From: Trichosphaerium sp. ATCC 40318
Lineage: Eukaryota > Discosea > Flabellinia > Trichosidae
DNA length: 64,000 nucleotides
Direction of reading: 5' to 3'
Assembly (NCBI GenBank): GCA_038496445.1
Contig: JALMLS010000279.1
Span: 62,001 to 126,000 of the forward strand
The position numbers and the translations under genes were made by a program. Position 1 is the stretch's first letter. The number at the start of each line of letters is the position of its first letter. Positions 22,339 through 33,498 of this stretch are shown here, in pieces. Below the pieces are notes generated by a model, which saw only the letters and a list, made by a program, of their open reading frames with translations, did no database searches and was not told where the DNA came from.

Positions 22339-22872
22339 AATGCTACTAGACTAAGTTTAGAGTATAGTTTGGTCGATTTACCACTAGAATTACAATACAT
22401 GATAATAGACGCATCTATGCATGTCTACAATATATGGCCACGCATAAGCAAGCGTACAGCGGTGACAACACGGTTCAACAATAATCTACAAAAACATGGC
22501 GAATGGAAGCGTTTTTATACAAAGAAAAACACTTGGAAGAACGCAAATAACAAACCTTTGTACTACCCTTCTTTTATTATGTGCAAGTGCTCTTTCAAAG
22601 ACGGAAAAATGAATGGGGAATATCAACAATTTGATACTTGTGGAATCATGTGTTACTCTTGTACGTATGTTGAAGGTTTAAGAAATGGATGTGAACAATA
22701 CTGGAATAATGATGGAAATCTTTGGAAGAGTATCATGTACTTAAATGGAAAGAAGCATGGTTCTTTTAAAGCATGGTGGGAAAACGGTAGACCTTTAAGT
22801 ATTGGAACTTATGAACATGGAAAAAGGGTGCAAATCACTCATTTTGATAGAACTGGAATTGTTCGAACATGA
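22339..22872 (+). CDS. F-box plus MORN/YwqK-like repeat protein (no ATG found)
   Basis: An uninterrupted frame encodes an F-box-like start (VDLPLELQYMIIDASMHVYN) followed by at least four MORN/YwqK-type repeats: FKDGKMNGEYQQFDTCG, VEGLRNGCEQYWNNDGN, LNGKKHGSFKAWWENGR and YEHGKRVQITHFDRTG. This domain pair is, from memory, characteristic of Marseilleviridae gene families, where many F-box/MORN paralogues occur. The frame has no in-frame ATG upstream before stops, so either a 5' exon is missing or the gene lost its start. It is intronless over the visible part, unlike its host neighbours. If expressed it could recruit targets to SCF ligases. Origin by transfer from a giant virus is an inference. 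Confidence 0.7.
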   Translation, partial: NATRLSLEYSLVDLPLELQYMIIDASMHVYNIWPRISKRTAVTTRFNNNLQKHGEWKRFYTKKNTWKNANNKPLYYPSFIMCKCSFKDGKMNGEYQQFDTCGIMCYSCTYVEGLRNGCEQYWNNDGNLWKSIMYLNGKKHGSFKAWWENGRPLSIGTYEHGKRVQITHFDRTGIVRT

Positions 22873-23081
22873 CAACAATGTTGGCAATAACTAGTCGTTG
22901 ATGCTATTGCAAGATGGTGGTGATCTTCTCTTTAGCAATTAAAAACCTTTAAGACAACTTCCCCATGTATTAAATTATGGTTTCTTGGCTTGTCACCTTT
23001 TTTGTTGATCAAAAGTTATTTTGACTGGTTTTTATTTAATACAACACAAACAGATACTTTTTCCTTTTATTTGGTCTGCTT
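22873..23081. other. Short spacer
   Basis: AT-rich, no coding seen. An AATAAA on the minus strand near 23035 could end the LD-motif/calpain-like gene. Confidence 0.35.
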
Positions 23082-23383
23082 GAATTCACTTATTCCTGTA
23101 CCACAAAGGGCAACTAGCTCAAAAGTACTCTAAAGAAGAGAAATCAGAAAACAAGAGAAAACTAAGCCGAGAAATTAAAGACAATAGTGAACGCCAAATG
23201 TTACATTGTGTAAATGATGCAGTTAAGAATGTCACCCAAAGTAATGAGTTTTTGGGCAAAAAACGTAATACGCAGTTTATCTTGAACTACTTGCGCAACA
23301 GTGGCTTCAAAACCAAGCTTGCTTTTCATTCTTACAAAAAAAAATCTTTTTTCAAAAAAAACACTTCTATGAGTTGTACCTGA
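23082..23383 (+). CDS. Protein-like plus-strand ORF antisense to a gene end
   Basis: Open frame without a visible ATG at its beginning; a charged helical part (KYSKEEKSENKRKLSREIKD) leads into TQFILNYLRNSGFKTKLAFH. Composition looks real, and the last motif faintly recalls LR..G segments of PDDEXK-like plant proteins, but this is weak. It overlaps in antisense the last exon of the LD-motif/calpain-like gene, so at most one of the two readings is likely right here. Confidence 0.25.
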
Positions 23384-26300
23384 ATGCCTGGTTGATATGT
23401 GCATGGCACAATTATATATGGCTTATTTGCCTTAAATGATGTTTCTATGGTTACATATTGACTTGTGATAAAGTCAGTATACTCTACGCCCATGAATTCT
23501 ATTTTCTTCAAAGACCGACCTGAAAACAACATCAACAAAAAAAACCCGGTTTTTGTCTTCACAACGTACTGCTTGCATTATAAATGTATAGTCCAATACC
23601 AGGAAACTTTGCATGTTTTGGAGATGTATTAATGAGTATAATTTTAGCTTGTGCATCTCCAGAAGCACGAACTAGAAACTCTGGATTGCTATTGAAAGTC
23701 AACACGCTGAAAAAAAAAGAAACAAAAATGTGTACTCATTAAAACTGGCAGTATTTGTCTTACAACCGCCTGCATTAGCTTGATTCCATTCGCTCTAACA
23801 GAATATAAGAACAATATAATTTGCGAGTATTAATTCTTGGCTTTACCTGTAAACGTTGGACATCCCAACCAGATACGCTTTCGGAACGAATAATATTTTC
23901 AGTCGGCATACATCCTGTTTGTTAATTGTAAGCAACAGAGTTGTGAGGTGTGACATTAAACATACGTGCTGACGATAATGTTGCAACAGGTCCGCCTCTA
24001 GATAATTGAGAAAGACCTTCTTTAAGTGCCCTATCATGAGAAAAGGTTAAGAAAAAAAGAAGAAAAAAAAGCCACATCTTTCTTTATACTTACGCATCTA
24101 TGTTTTTTAAAGTTGTTGAAATTGTGCCAACAGATACCTTATATAGATACCCATCTTTGCTCTGCGCAGCAGAAAGCAAGTCTACAAACGCATCACATAG
24201 TTTATCGCCCAAAAGAAACAGTTGAGGTTGGTGTGAAGGGAAGAATCGACCAAGTACTGATAAGTATAATATGACTTTACCAAAATATGAGGTAAAATCT
24301 ACATAACATATAGGCCGAACCTACTAGGTTGTAAGAGATGCTACATCGAAGATATTAACAAACTAATATTATCTTACCCTAAACTGCTCTACCAGCTCTG
24401 ATATAATCTCACCAATCACAATCATTGCGTCTTTAGCATCACTAGCAACTTGATGTGGATGAAACAATTGTTGCTCTTCAATCGTCGTGAACTGAGCTTA
24501 ACAGGACAACAGACGTTAGCTTAATGATTTGAGGATAGAGTAAATTTAGTACTTCTCATGCGCTGTGCAAGTCCCGATACAAGGGTATCTACGATAACAC
24601 GCATGTTACCGTTAACACCAACATTTCCACAAAGAGTTCTTAACTGTTGAAGACAAAAAAAAGTAAGCATTACGTTGAAGGCGGTAGATTTTGGTGACGT
24701 ACAGCGGCATGTTTTGGATAGTAAGCTTTCATTATCTTTAGTATAGATGGTAGTAATTCAGTTACAGGTGTAACAAAGAATACAAAGTCATCACCTAACC
24801 AGTAAAATCAATACACGAAAAGAACCATGCACAGTTTTTTTTCAAGCAACCCAAAAAAAAAAAAAGAAAAAACGAGATAGTAATACACTTACGTCTCATT
24901 CTTTTATGACCTATATCGGTAACATCTGCCAGCCTATCTAAGAACTCTATATATTTCTTTATATGAGGTACAATTGTTGCAATATAATCAAAGAAATCAT
25001 GTTTTACGCTATCTTCGAATATCAATGCAAGATTGTTACCAATATTATCTATATGAGTAGCTACAACATTCACAAACCCTTTGACATACCTAAACCAGTT
25101 ATAAAAGTGATATAGAAGCAATTTTCTTAAAAGCAATCCGATGTAAAGTAAGTGACATACGCTAAAAATTCATCATTGTTCAAATTTATAATCAACTCAT
25201 AGTCTTTGTTGCAATAGCCCACCATAGACTTTACATCACCGGCAATAAGTCTTAATAACTCTGATAAATCTTGAAGCTGTGACACGTCTGGTGGAGAACT
25301 CATTCTATCCAAAGACGACTTGATATGAGAAAACAAAGCGCCTCTGTCAATCTGACAACAAAATCCAATAAATATCAGGTAAAGGTTTCTAATTAAGTGC
25401 TACTAACCCCAGAAGATTGTTTGCCACCTGATACTGCAGCATCTTGTGTGCGTTGAGAAGACGCATTTATACCAATAATAGGTCTAGTAGTCGTCTTGGT
25501 TGCCTGTCCAATTCGTTATTAGATTGACAGATTTTGTCTAGCTAAATGTTGTTTTAACTCACTGTGAACATCGGGGAGGTTATAGGTGCTGTTTTAGGTG
25601 CGGTTTCGGTTGTGTTTATCGTAGCTGTATACATAGCTGGTGATGTGGTTTGTTTTTGTGGTTTCTTGGACGTGACCTAAGTGACAAAATCAAAACAGAG
25701 GAAAGACATCTGATAGCCAGAAAAAAAAATATATCGTACACCAAACAGTTGTGGTTTTTTCACGACTGGTGCAGGAGGTTTATACTGTTTCTGTACTGGA
25801 GGTGATAGAGGGGTTGGAGGATGAGGTGGTGGCGTTGTTTGCACAACAGGTTGTTCCGCTTGGACCTGAGGTTTCTCCGCTTGAAATGTTTGTTTCTGAA
25901 CGGCTCGTTCTATTACAATTTGCTTTGGCGCCTCTGCAACCTTCTAAAATAATACAAACTGTCAGGTAACACTTTGCAGAAAAAAAATACGCACTTCTTG
26001 CGTTTGTGCTGGTTCTTCGTCAAAAAATTGATCCATAAGATCATCAAGGTCATCAGTCATGCCTGCCTGCGGTTCGGAGTTAATATAGTCCAAACAAAGG
26101 ACGTTTCGTTTTACTAGGCCGAAAAACTTGCAAGGTGGCGACCGATCGCTACATTATAGTCTTTGCGTACGTTTACAGTAGATTGCCTTGGGTCATCAAA
26201 GAAATCATCTAACAGTTGGTCTAAAGCATCTTTTTCGCCCTTTTGCGTATTTTAGAGCAAAATACGTAAAAGAGACGTTTTTGTCACAAAGTAAAACAGG

Positions 26301-26478
26301 CAAAAGCGCGTACAGCTTCTTCAGGTACAACAACTTTCTTTTGTGGCTCTGTAGGAGCTAATAGATTGTTTTATGCTTAATTGGTTACTCAAACGTTCGT
26401 ACCTGTGTCTGGTTTCGAGTATACAATGTCGTTTAGCTCATTAAGCATACTATCTAAATCATCACCAAGTTCCGCCAT
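23201..26478 (-). CDS. Multi-exon protein with LD-like motifs and a calpain domain III-like C-terminus
   Basis: Starts at ATG 26478 (MAELGDDLDSMLNELNDI). The N-terminus carries three acidic LD-like mot​ifs: LDSMLNEL, LDQLLDDF and LDDLMDQF, resembling the LDxLLxxL helices of paxillin-type adaptors. A long Pro/Gln/Thr-rich disordered linker follows (TTPPPHPPTPLSPP). Next come many helical exons (LQDLSELLRLIAGDVKSMVG; DYIATIVPHIKKYIEFLDRL; LGRFFPSHQPQLFLLGDKLC). The last exons give SESVSGWDVQRLQ, FPGIGLYIYNAS and SFKANKPYIIVPCTYQPGIQ, close to the calpain domain III/C2-like strand pattern. No protease domain is visible, so it is not a calpain enzyme; a cytoskeletal or membrane-linked adaptor is a guess. 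The 3' end is uncertain, since an antisense frame is also open there. Confidence 0.6.
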
Positions 26479-27175
26479 GATTTAATTATGTAACCACAAA
26501 ATAAATTTGGTGCGGTTAAGCCTAATTCTAACTACCGTTAATGTAACCCTCGCCTTACAGTTCCTTTGGGCTAATGAAGACGTTAGCTAAACCACTTGAA
26601 GTAAGCGGTTAAAAGTTGAAACAAAAAAAAGCATGCCCAAACTTAGGTTCTCAAGCGTATCCGAGACTATCTGTGCGCTTAGGCTACTGCGAGTCGAAAT
26701 ACTGAGGGCCTAGTGATTGTAACGCCTTAAAATAACCTGCTTTTACCGTACGTTAACAAACGTGGCGACCTCCAGCAAAAATTCAACAAATCGAAAAGGT
26801 TTGTATCCACCTTTCTTATTTTTTTCTAAGTTTAAAATAGCCGTTTGGGTAACAAGTCGAAGTACTATCAGAAAACGTTTTAGAAAAATATGTTATACGA
26901 TATTAGAACAATTTACATAATTTTTCTAAACGTTTAGAGTTTGTAAGTAAAAATAACTCACAATTCTATCTCATTTTTTTCCGTGTTTTTATGCACTGAG
27001 AAAAAAATTCATTATTTTCAAGCTTTGCGCTTTTAAACACGTACGAAGGTATGTATTTTATACTAATACGTGCTTTTAAACACTCCGCACGCCTACAAAC
27101 GACAAAAGGACTCTTTTCTCCTGATTTTCGTTCCAACTCGCTCTAAAGCTGTTCTAGCCCCACTTGCAATTTAAT
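26479..27175. other. Divergent promoter region (LD-motif gene / eIF4A)
   Basis: About 700 bp between two divergent start codons. AT-rich with a repeated TTTTTCTAA.cGTTT-type sequence around 26880-26940. Presumably carries the strong eIF4A promoter; no defined element recognised. Confidence 0.4.
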
Positions 27176-29142
27176 ATGAGTTACGAAGGAGAACCACAAA
27201 CCACAGAAGAGCAACCTAGCAACCCTTAGTAAGTTTCGTCACATCTTCAGTTCTGTATGCTTATAATAAAAGCGAGGACAATGCTCCTCCTGCTGACGAG
27301 GCCCCTGAAGCCGAAAACCCTTACGAGGAGGGAACTGCCGAATCTAACATCGAGGACGAAGCTATTGACTCTTTCGATAACATGGGCTTGAAACCTGATC
27401 TCTTGCGTGGTATTTACGCTTACGGTTTCGAAAAACCATCTACCATTCAACAACGCGCAATTCTTCCATTCACAAGGTATTTCAGCGTTATTGAGACGTT
27501 TTTTACTAAATATTACGCTTATTTCCTTGCTTTTCCTAACTTGTATTTCCCATTTAGAGGCCGTGATATCATTGCCCAAGCTCAATCCGGTACCGGTAAG
27601 ACCGCTACTTTCGCTGTTGGTATTTTGCAATCGATCGACAACAACGTCGCACAAGCACAAGCTCTTATCCTTGCACCAACCCGCGAACTTGCTCAACAAA
27701 TTCAAAAAGTAAGCACAAAGTTATTCTCTTTTAAAAAAATCAAAAAGTTGAATTCCAGAGTTTCCTCTTTTTACTTTATTCTAACATTGTATTTTAGGCC
27801 ACCCAAGCTCTAGGTGACTACCTTAAAGTCCGTGTACACGCCTGTATTGGTGGTACTCGTGTCAGAGACGATCTAGCTGCTTTGCGCCAAGGTTAGTTTA
27901 AAATAGATAATATAACTACCAAACGGCGAATTCAGAACTAATTTGTTTATATTAGGTGTCCACGTAGTTGTCGGTACCCCTGGTCGTGTATTCGATATGC
28001 TTTCCCGCCGCGCTCTCCCTCCATCGTACATCAAGGCTTTCGTACTCGATGAAGCCGATGAGATGCTTTCCCTTGGTTTCAAGGAGCAAATCTACGAAAT
28101 CTTCAGGGTACACTAAGTTTAATTTGTTTTTTCGTCTATTTCTCTCCAATACGCTTTAGCCTTTATTAAATCGTTTTTAGAAATTGCCATCTGATGTCCA
28201 AGTCGGTCTTTTCTCCGCTACCATGCCTCGTGATGCTTTGGAAATCACCAAAAAATTCATGAACAAGCCAATCCAAATTTTGGTAAAACAAGACGAACTT
28301 ACCCTTGAAGGTACGCTTTATAACGCGATTGTTGGAAAATATTTTCTTGATTGGATAAAATCCATTTATTGCGCTTTTGTTTTTAATTTGTAGTGATGCT
28401 CTTATATTGCGTTTCTAATACTTGTGTAAGGTATTCGTCAATTTTTCATCAACGTCGAACGTGGTGACTGGAAACTCGAAACCCTCATTGATTTATACGA
28501 GACAATCTCAATCTCCCAAGCTGTTATTTTCTGCAACACCAGAAGGAAGGTCGACTGGCTCACCGACCAATTGCGTGGAAGAGAATTCACAGTATCTGCC
28601 ACTGTACGTTTACATTCTTTGTTGCGTATACTTCTATGTTGCATAGTTTTCTTTGCTTTTTGTTTAAGTTGTTTTCATTCGCTCATGTTTTTCCGTAGCA
28701 TGGTGATATCGACCAAAAAGAGCGTGATGAGATTATGGGCGACTTCAGAAGCGGTCAATCCCGTATCTTGATCACCACTGATCTTCTCGCTCGTGGTATT
28801 GATGTACAACAAGTTTCTCTCGTTGGTACGTTTTTTGGATTTTAAAGCATAGTGTTATCGTTGCTTGTCTTCTAGTGTATTGATTGTTGTTTTAGTAAAC
28901 TACGATTTACCACGTAACTTGGAGAACTACATCCATCGTATCGGTCGTTCTGGTCGTTTCGGTAGAAAGGGTGTTGCCATCAACCTTGTCACCAAGGATG
29001 ATCTCCATACCTTGCAAGACTTGGAGAGATTTTACAACACCAATGTCGAACCTATGCCTGTACGTTTTTAGTTTGAAGAGCAAGGTGTTTTTCTTTATTT
29101 ACTGATTTTTGCTTTCAGGCCAACATCGCGGATCTCTTGTAG
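27176..29142 (+). CDS. eIF4A: Translation initiation factor eIF4A, DEAD-box helicase
   Basis: Ten exons, nine short introns. After an acidic start (MSYEGEP...) come all DEAD-box motifs: Q motif [13 protein letters not shown], motif I AQSGTGKT, Ia [12 protein letters not shown], Ib [55 protein letters not shown], and the C-terminal ANIADLL typical of eIF4A. It unwinds 5' UTR structure in the eIF4F complex, in the cytosol. The GC-richer, C-ending codons (ACC, ATC, CGT/CGC) differ from neighbours and suit high expression. Start chosen at the only N-terminal ATG that splices in frame (TA|C at the first intron). Complete and intact; confident. Confidence 0.96.
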
Positions 29143-29279
29143 ATATAAATGCATTGTGCATTACGGGAATAATAACATTATACTTTCCCATTTTTAAAAA
29201 ATTCATTGTTGTTTGGTTCGGGTTCCTTGTATTAGTACCGAAATAAAAGGATATTCGTTAATTTGACGTGTTGTTGTTT

Positions 29280-29740
29280 CCTTTACCTTCCAATTGAAGT
29301 TATTGTAATATATATTGTCGTACTTTGATATTCCTCAATCATCTCTTTGTGCGGTTGTCAGAACGTGCCGATTGCTTGCACAAGTGGTATGGGAGCACAT
29401 ATCAATACGAGAGGTCTCGTTAACACATTGGCGTGATTTGTTAGAGGAAAAGTATTGCAACCTTGCAGGTGTCCACGCTATCAAGTTAATCAATTGTAAT
29501 AAGATTACAGGCTCAGGTGTTCAAGCTCTGGTGGTGTGCATTCAATTGATGTAACATTCTGTGGCGTAGTTACAGACATAGGATTTAGTGCGTTGAAAGG
29601 TGTATATGGACTATGTGCTAATTACAGCACTAATATTAGATGGATATCTCTTTCTGGTATATCAATACTACAGGTATCTAATTGTCCAAGAGTTACAGAT
29701 GTTGGTGTGTCATCGCTTGTTGGTATCAAAGAGCTCTAAT
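29280..29740 (+). pseudogene. Frameshifted F-box/LRR pseudogene
   Basis: F-box remains LPIEVIVIYI and LSYFDIPQSSLCAVVRTCRL lie in different frames, so a base or two is gained or lost near 29313. LRR units follow: GVHAIKLINCNKITGSGVQA, then a one-base loss near 29532, then VHSIDVTFCGVVTDIGFSAL and LQVSNCPRVTDVGVSSLVG. No start codon is present. At least two frameshifts mean no full protein can be made. Same family as the LRR arrays at 62.2 kb and 54.7 kb. It sits just 3' of eIF4A. Confidence 0.75.
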
Positions 29741-30100
29741 GTGTCATGGTGTAACTTGTTAATGATAATGATATAAAGGACTCACTAGCCTATAATATTG
29801 TATTGCTTACAAGAGCATAGTTTTTGTCACCTCGCCAAGAGCTTTGTTTGCGACATTTGCATTCGTGTAGGTCACGTGCCAGACTTGGGAAAGAGTTTAC
29901 AGGCTTGTTAAAAGTGAATTTGACAACGTATTAGTACTCTTCGTGGTGCGGCTCGAGTTAACGAAATTGATTCAAAACTTAACTTTGCAAAGTTCTCTGA
30001 AATTCTAGCGACATCATACTATCGTTTTTAGATTTTACACCAGTACTCTGTGTTCTCAGGGAACGACTAGTAGTTTGGTAGAGTTTTGTACGCGGGAACG
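29741..30100. other. Intergenic
   Basis: Spacer between the F-box/LRR pseudogene and the acyltransferase gene. A CACGTG lies at about 29875. Nothing coding seen. Confidence 0.4.
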
Positions 30101-32777
30101 ATGGCAGATACGCTACGTAAGCGCAAACGCACGAAAGAAGAGAAAACAAACGATGAGGAACCCAGTAGTACAACTAGTGACGACACAGATGATACCTCAG
30201 TAAAAGCTAGCGATTCACAAATCAAAACGTTGGAAAAGCGTATACAGGATGCCAGACGTGTATTTGAGCGGCAACTGACAAAAATACGCGAAGAACACGA
30301 GCAAAAAATATATGTCGCAATCATTGCCGGTATCGCGCTTACCTTAGCAGTGCTAGGAGCTTTAGGTACTAATAGCGCTCTAAAACTTATGCTTACCTCC
30401 AAAAGCCGTTATTTACGCGCCAGACACGATTAAAGAAGGCTGGGACCCTTTACTTAACGACACTGTAGCATATGTAAATGGCACAGCAGGTACAAAAAAA
30501 ATTAGTTATAAACGTTTAAAAACGCCTGGCAACAACCTCAACGCGTACTAGAAATACTATCGAGCTACTGGAAAAACGCAACTCAACCGTTTGTGTCACG
30601 AACAGTAAAAGATCGGCCCGGAGAGACACTCAGTAAAGCAGGATACGGTGTCCATCATCCAGTTATTATGATACCAGGCAAGAAGCAGAGGAAAAAACAC
30701 TTTCACATGATTTTGTTAATTTGTTTTAAAGGTTTGGTTACCTCTCATTTGGAGCTTTGGAAGGCTAATGATGATTGGCCGGGTTTCTTTCGTCAAAGAC
30801 TTTGGGGATCAATTGACATGGTACAATGCTTATTACGTAATCCTGCACTTTGGGTAAAGTACATGCAGCTTAACACAACAACTGGTACGTTTTGCTTTTT
30901 TTTTTTTCGCTTCTGAACTTTTCTTGGTTATTAATTGTCTTCCAGGTCTTGATCCAGATGGTATTAAACTGCGTGCTGTTGAAGGATTTTCTGGAGCAGA
31001 TTACTTGTTACCGAGTTACTGGGTGAGTGGAGTACCAGGAACTGAGGATACTTACCATACTATTAATAGGTTTTTGCTAAGCTGATTCAAAATCTTGGAG
31101 ACTTAGGTTATGATTCATCAACCATGCACATGGCCAGTTACGATTGGAGGTTAGCTACACCATTGCTAGAGAAAAGAGATAATTATTTCTCGAGACTAAA
31201 GGTACAACATGTTTATACTTTACGGCATAACCGCCGTTAGTTAAAAGCTCATTACTTAGAACACATTTTCTGACTTTTTTCCTTTAGAGTACTATACAGG
31301 AGCTAGTAAAATTCCGTGAGAAGAAGGTAGTCGTGTATGCTCATAGTATGGGCACAAATGTATTTTATTACTTTCTAAATTGGGTCAAACATCGTGATCC
31401 TACATGGGTGGCACGTGATTTTTTTGTAGAAGAAGTTTTTGACTGTGTACTTACTTTATGACTAGGATAAACATGTTGATTCGTTTATTCCTATAGGAGG
31501 ACCATTCTTGGGTGTATCTAAGGCAGTGTCAACATACTTATCAGGTAAGACTAGATTAAGAACTTTTTTTTCGTATACGTTTGAAAAAGTCACTGTTTCT
31601 TTTATTTTACTACACCTGTTGATGGAAATCGTTTTTTTATGACTTTTTTTGCGTGTGCTTATGTGTTTTTGTAGCTCAGATGCGTGAGACTTCACAATTT
31701 GCTGCTGTTATGCCAATAATCAATCAGATTGTTACTCATAAAGATCGCTTACAAATCTTTCGAAGTTTCTATTCAGGTGGCTCTATGCTACCTAAAGGTA
31801 ACTTGTTGCAATGACGTATATTATATAAACTATAAATAGGTGGTAATCTCGTTTGGGGTGACGAATCCGGCGCTCCAGATGACTTGGAAGGTTTCAGCGT
31901 TAAGCACTTTTTAAAGTTTGACGAAGACGGCACAGCAAAGAACTTGACATTAGATGAGTCTCTTGAGTTCTTGTGGGATCAACTTGGTTCTCCATATGCT
32001 GAGTTACTACAAAATTGGTAAGCACTCTCGAAGCAACAGAGTTCGTTTTTCGCAAAACTGTACAGAATACTTACAAAAAAAAAAGGTATTCACTTGGCGT
32101 TGCAAAAAACCTTTCAGATCCGAAGTATGACAACGAAAAGTACTGGACAAATCCTCTTGAATCATCTCTACCGAATGCGCCTAATTTTAAAATATTTTGT
32201 TTGTATGGCGTTGGTCAAGACTCTGAGAGGTAATCCTATAAAAAAATTCTGCAAAAGAAATTAACATCTGTTTTAGAGGTGCTTGGTACACAAAGGCTGC
32301 TTCTAACAGTTCTGCAACTGAATACGTTGTAAACGCATCCAAAAATAATAAAGAATGTAATATAAGCTATGGTATGCAAATTGGAGAGGGAGATCACACA
32401 GTACCATTATTATCCCTTGGGTACGAGCTTGAAGAAAAAAAAAGTGTTGTTGCTGATATTCTTGTTGTAGCTACATGTGTGTTAAGGGTTGGAATATAAA
32501 GAGATATAATCCACATGGCGTAAAGGTTATAACTAGAGAATTTGAACATAAACCTGAGTGGGGAACATCAAGAGGAGGTGGTTCTTCAGCTGATCATGTT
32601 GATTTACTTGGAAACGATGATTTCTTAACTCATGCTTTAAAAATCGCGTCTGGGCGCATAGACGATATCAGCGATAATAGAATATTCAGCAAGTACGCAA
32701 TTTATATTTAGTAAAATACACAACTCACTGTATGCTATAGAATAGAGGAATACTCAGAGAAGGTGAAGCTATCGTGA
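30101..32777 (+). CDS. Phospholipid:diacylglycerol acyltransferase (LCAT family)
   Basis: About twelve exons from ATG 30101. The N-terminus is charged (KRKRTKEEKT) with a coiled segment and one membrane helix, YVAIIAGIALTLAVLGAL, as in PDAT/Lro1 enzymes anchored in the ER. Motifs: VHHPVIMIPGLVTSHLELW (lid and oxyanion loop), SGADYLLPSYW, MASYDWRLA, nucleophile elbow VVVYAHSMGTNVFYYF with Ser in AHSMG, IPIGGPFLGVSKAV, a catalytic Asp region and GEGDHTVPLLSLGY with the catalytic His, then SADHVDLLGNDDF and EEYSEKVKL. It moves an acyl chain from a phospholipid to diacylglycerol, making triacylglycerol. The first intron (30366-30405) removes the apparent frameshift at 30.4 kb. All key residues are present. 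Confidence 0.92.
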
Positions 32778-32984
32778 AGCCAATAAAAAAAAAAACTACA
32801 AACTAAAATAAAAAAAATCTAAAAATAAGTTGGCATTTCACTCGACATCAAAAAAAACCGAAGACGAACAAAAGTTGTGTAAATAAATACAATAAATACA
32901 ACTCTTTTATTTCTTGTTTAAATTACAGTTAATTGAATATGTACAAGTCAGTCATTGACTATTATTATAATACAAATCGAACTT

Positions 32985-33498
32985 TTATGAAATGGGTGGC
33001 ATAGATTTTCTGATATTACGAGCCCTATCACGTGTTCTACATGTTGGGTTTTCCTGAAGCTCTAAAAAAATTGTTGTTAGTCAAGCGCGCCTTGTGTTTT
33101 TATGTTGTGTACATACCAGATGATTTATCCAACCAGAAAACTGCACGTTCCGCCTTTTTTTCCGCTTGTAATACCATAGCAAAGGCAAAGCATAAATTTG
33201 CTAAACGTAAACCTTGCTCTTTGCTTGATATCATTTTTTGAGTCTTTAGGCACCATTGCTGCGCTTGTATATCCCTTGCTGTCATCCACATCTGTTAAAT
33301 CAAATGTTAATTCCTAGCTCCCAAAACACGTGGTTCTAGACGTACTTGAGTTACATCTAAGTTGAGGGCAAAGTAGTCTTCGTGTACTTTTGGCATTGTT
33401 TGCATAGTTACAGCATGTACCGAGCGGTTCAATACAGATGCATGGTCAATCAGCATCTTTCTAATTGGCGCGCTATTCGCTCTTCTTCTTCTGCTCAT
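32985..33498 (-). CDS. Small basic protein, three exons (134 aa)
   Basis: Exons 33498-33346, 33291-33117 and 33061-32985 join in phase through GTACG and GTATG donors, giving 134 residues. N-terminus MSRRRRANSAPIRKMLIDHA is strongly basic; the middle is helical (LRLANLCFAFAMVLQAEKKA) and the tail basic (TRDRARNIRKSM). No domain recognised. The 5' part could be a nuclear or mitochondrial signal. It converges with the acyltransferase, and the 207-bp spacer holds AATAAA signals for both. Confidence 0.6.

Noticed and set aside
30405-30433. Apparent frameshift and early stop in the acyltransferase
   Set aside because: A 40-nt intron (30366-30405) restores the frame, so the gene is not broken.
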